A stretch of 14,960 bases of DNA from the NCBI GenBank assembly GCA_021778975.1, contig JAJYBO010000042.1:1-14960 (forward strand), written 5' to 3'. The translations under genes were made by a program, and so were the position numbers. The DNA comes from Deltaproteobacteria bacterium. Lineage in GTDB: Bacteria > Desulfobacterota > Desulfobacteria > Desulfobacterales > Desulfatirhabdiaceae. Below are positions 14,943 through 14,960 of this stretch, piece after piece. Positions within the stretch are counted from its first letter, which is position 1, and every line of letters begins with the position of its first letter. The notes under the pieces were generated by a model. The model did not search any database, had not been told where the DNA came from, and worked only from the letters and a program-made list of their open reading frames with translations.

Positions 14943-14960
14943 TGTATGGCGGCGCCGTAA
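14939..14960 (+). CDS. Start of a further gene, truncated by the window edge
   Basis: ATGATG at 14939-14944 overlaps the fabG stop (TGA 14940-14942), and the frame stays open to the window end, beginning MMYGGAV. The overlap type is the same translational coupling seen elsewhere in the window. Seven codons are too few to identify a family; given the neighbours, a fatty-acid or acyl-CoA gene is likely. Confidence 0.3.

Overview
The window looks like chromosomal DNA of a Gram-negative bacterium of the sulfate-reducing Desulfobacterales type (Deltaproteobacteria). This is an inference from the gene families (a fused FAD/Fe-S GlcD-GlcF type oxidase, an enlarged HolA, a YkgJ-type cysteine cluster protein, an acyl-CoA dehydrogenase beside fabG). 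No rRNA or tRNA gene is present to fix the taxonomy. Most of the window is housekeeping sequence.

Layout. Positions 1-448 are non-coding: a GC-rich hairpin repeat, then AT-rich sequence with a weak promoter. Positions 449-1564 (+) encode a coiled-coil protein with a formylglycine-generating-enzyme (FGE/SUMF1)-like C-type-lectin fold. Its last ~35 codons look like the variable region of a diversity-generating retroelement (DGR). It runs convergently into, and overlaps by 24 bp, a minus-strand block: holA (DNA polymerase III delta) preceded by a YkgJ-family gene. Further upstream on the minus strand lies a tightly coupled operon moaC-rmuC-mltA, joined by two 4-bp ATGA overlaps. A 253-bp divergent intergenic region with a second copy of the GC-rich hairpin repeat leads to a 935-residue FAD/4Fe-4S oxidoreductase (+). 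Between its stop and the convergent CBS-domain gene sits a perfect 16-bp parS-type palindrome, the ParB chromosome partitioning site. gltX and the CBS-domain gene follow on the minus strand. A 448-bp divergent spacer contains a cluster of a short dispersed repeat and a good sigma-70 promoter for rpmF. rpmF is followed by an acyl-CoA dehydrogenase, fabG and the first codons of a further gene.

How it fits together. The right-hand block couples ribosomal protein L32 to acyl-CoA/acyl-ACP metabolism, as in many bacterial rpmF-fab loci, but an acyl-CoA dehydrogenase sits where plsX/fabH often lie and no DUF177 gene precedes rpmF. The minus-strand blocks serve molybdenum cofactor synthesis, DNA metabolism, murein turnover and translation. 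The most interesting items are the probable DGR variable region in the FGE-like gene, which has no reverse transcriptase or template repeat in this window, and the parS site. Next comes a family of 20-bp repeats scattered at gene junctions.
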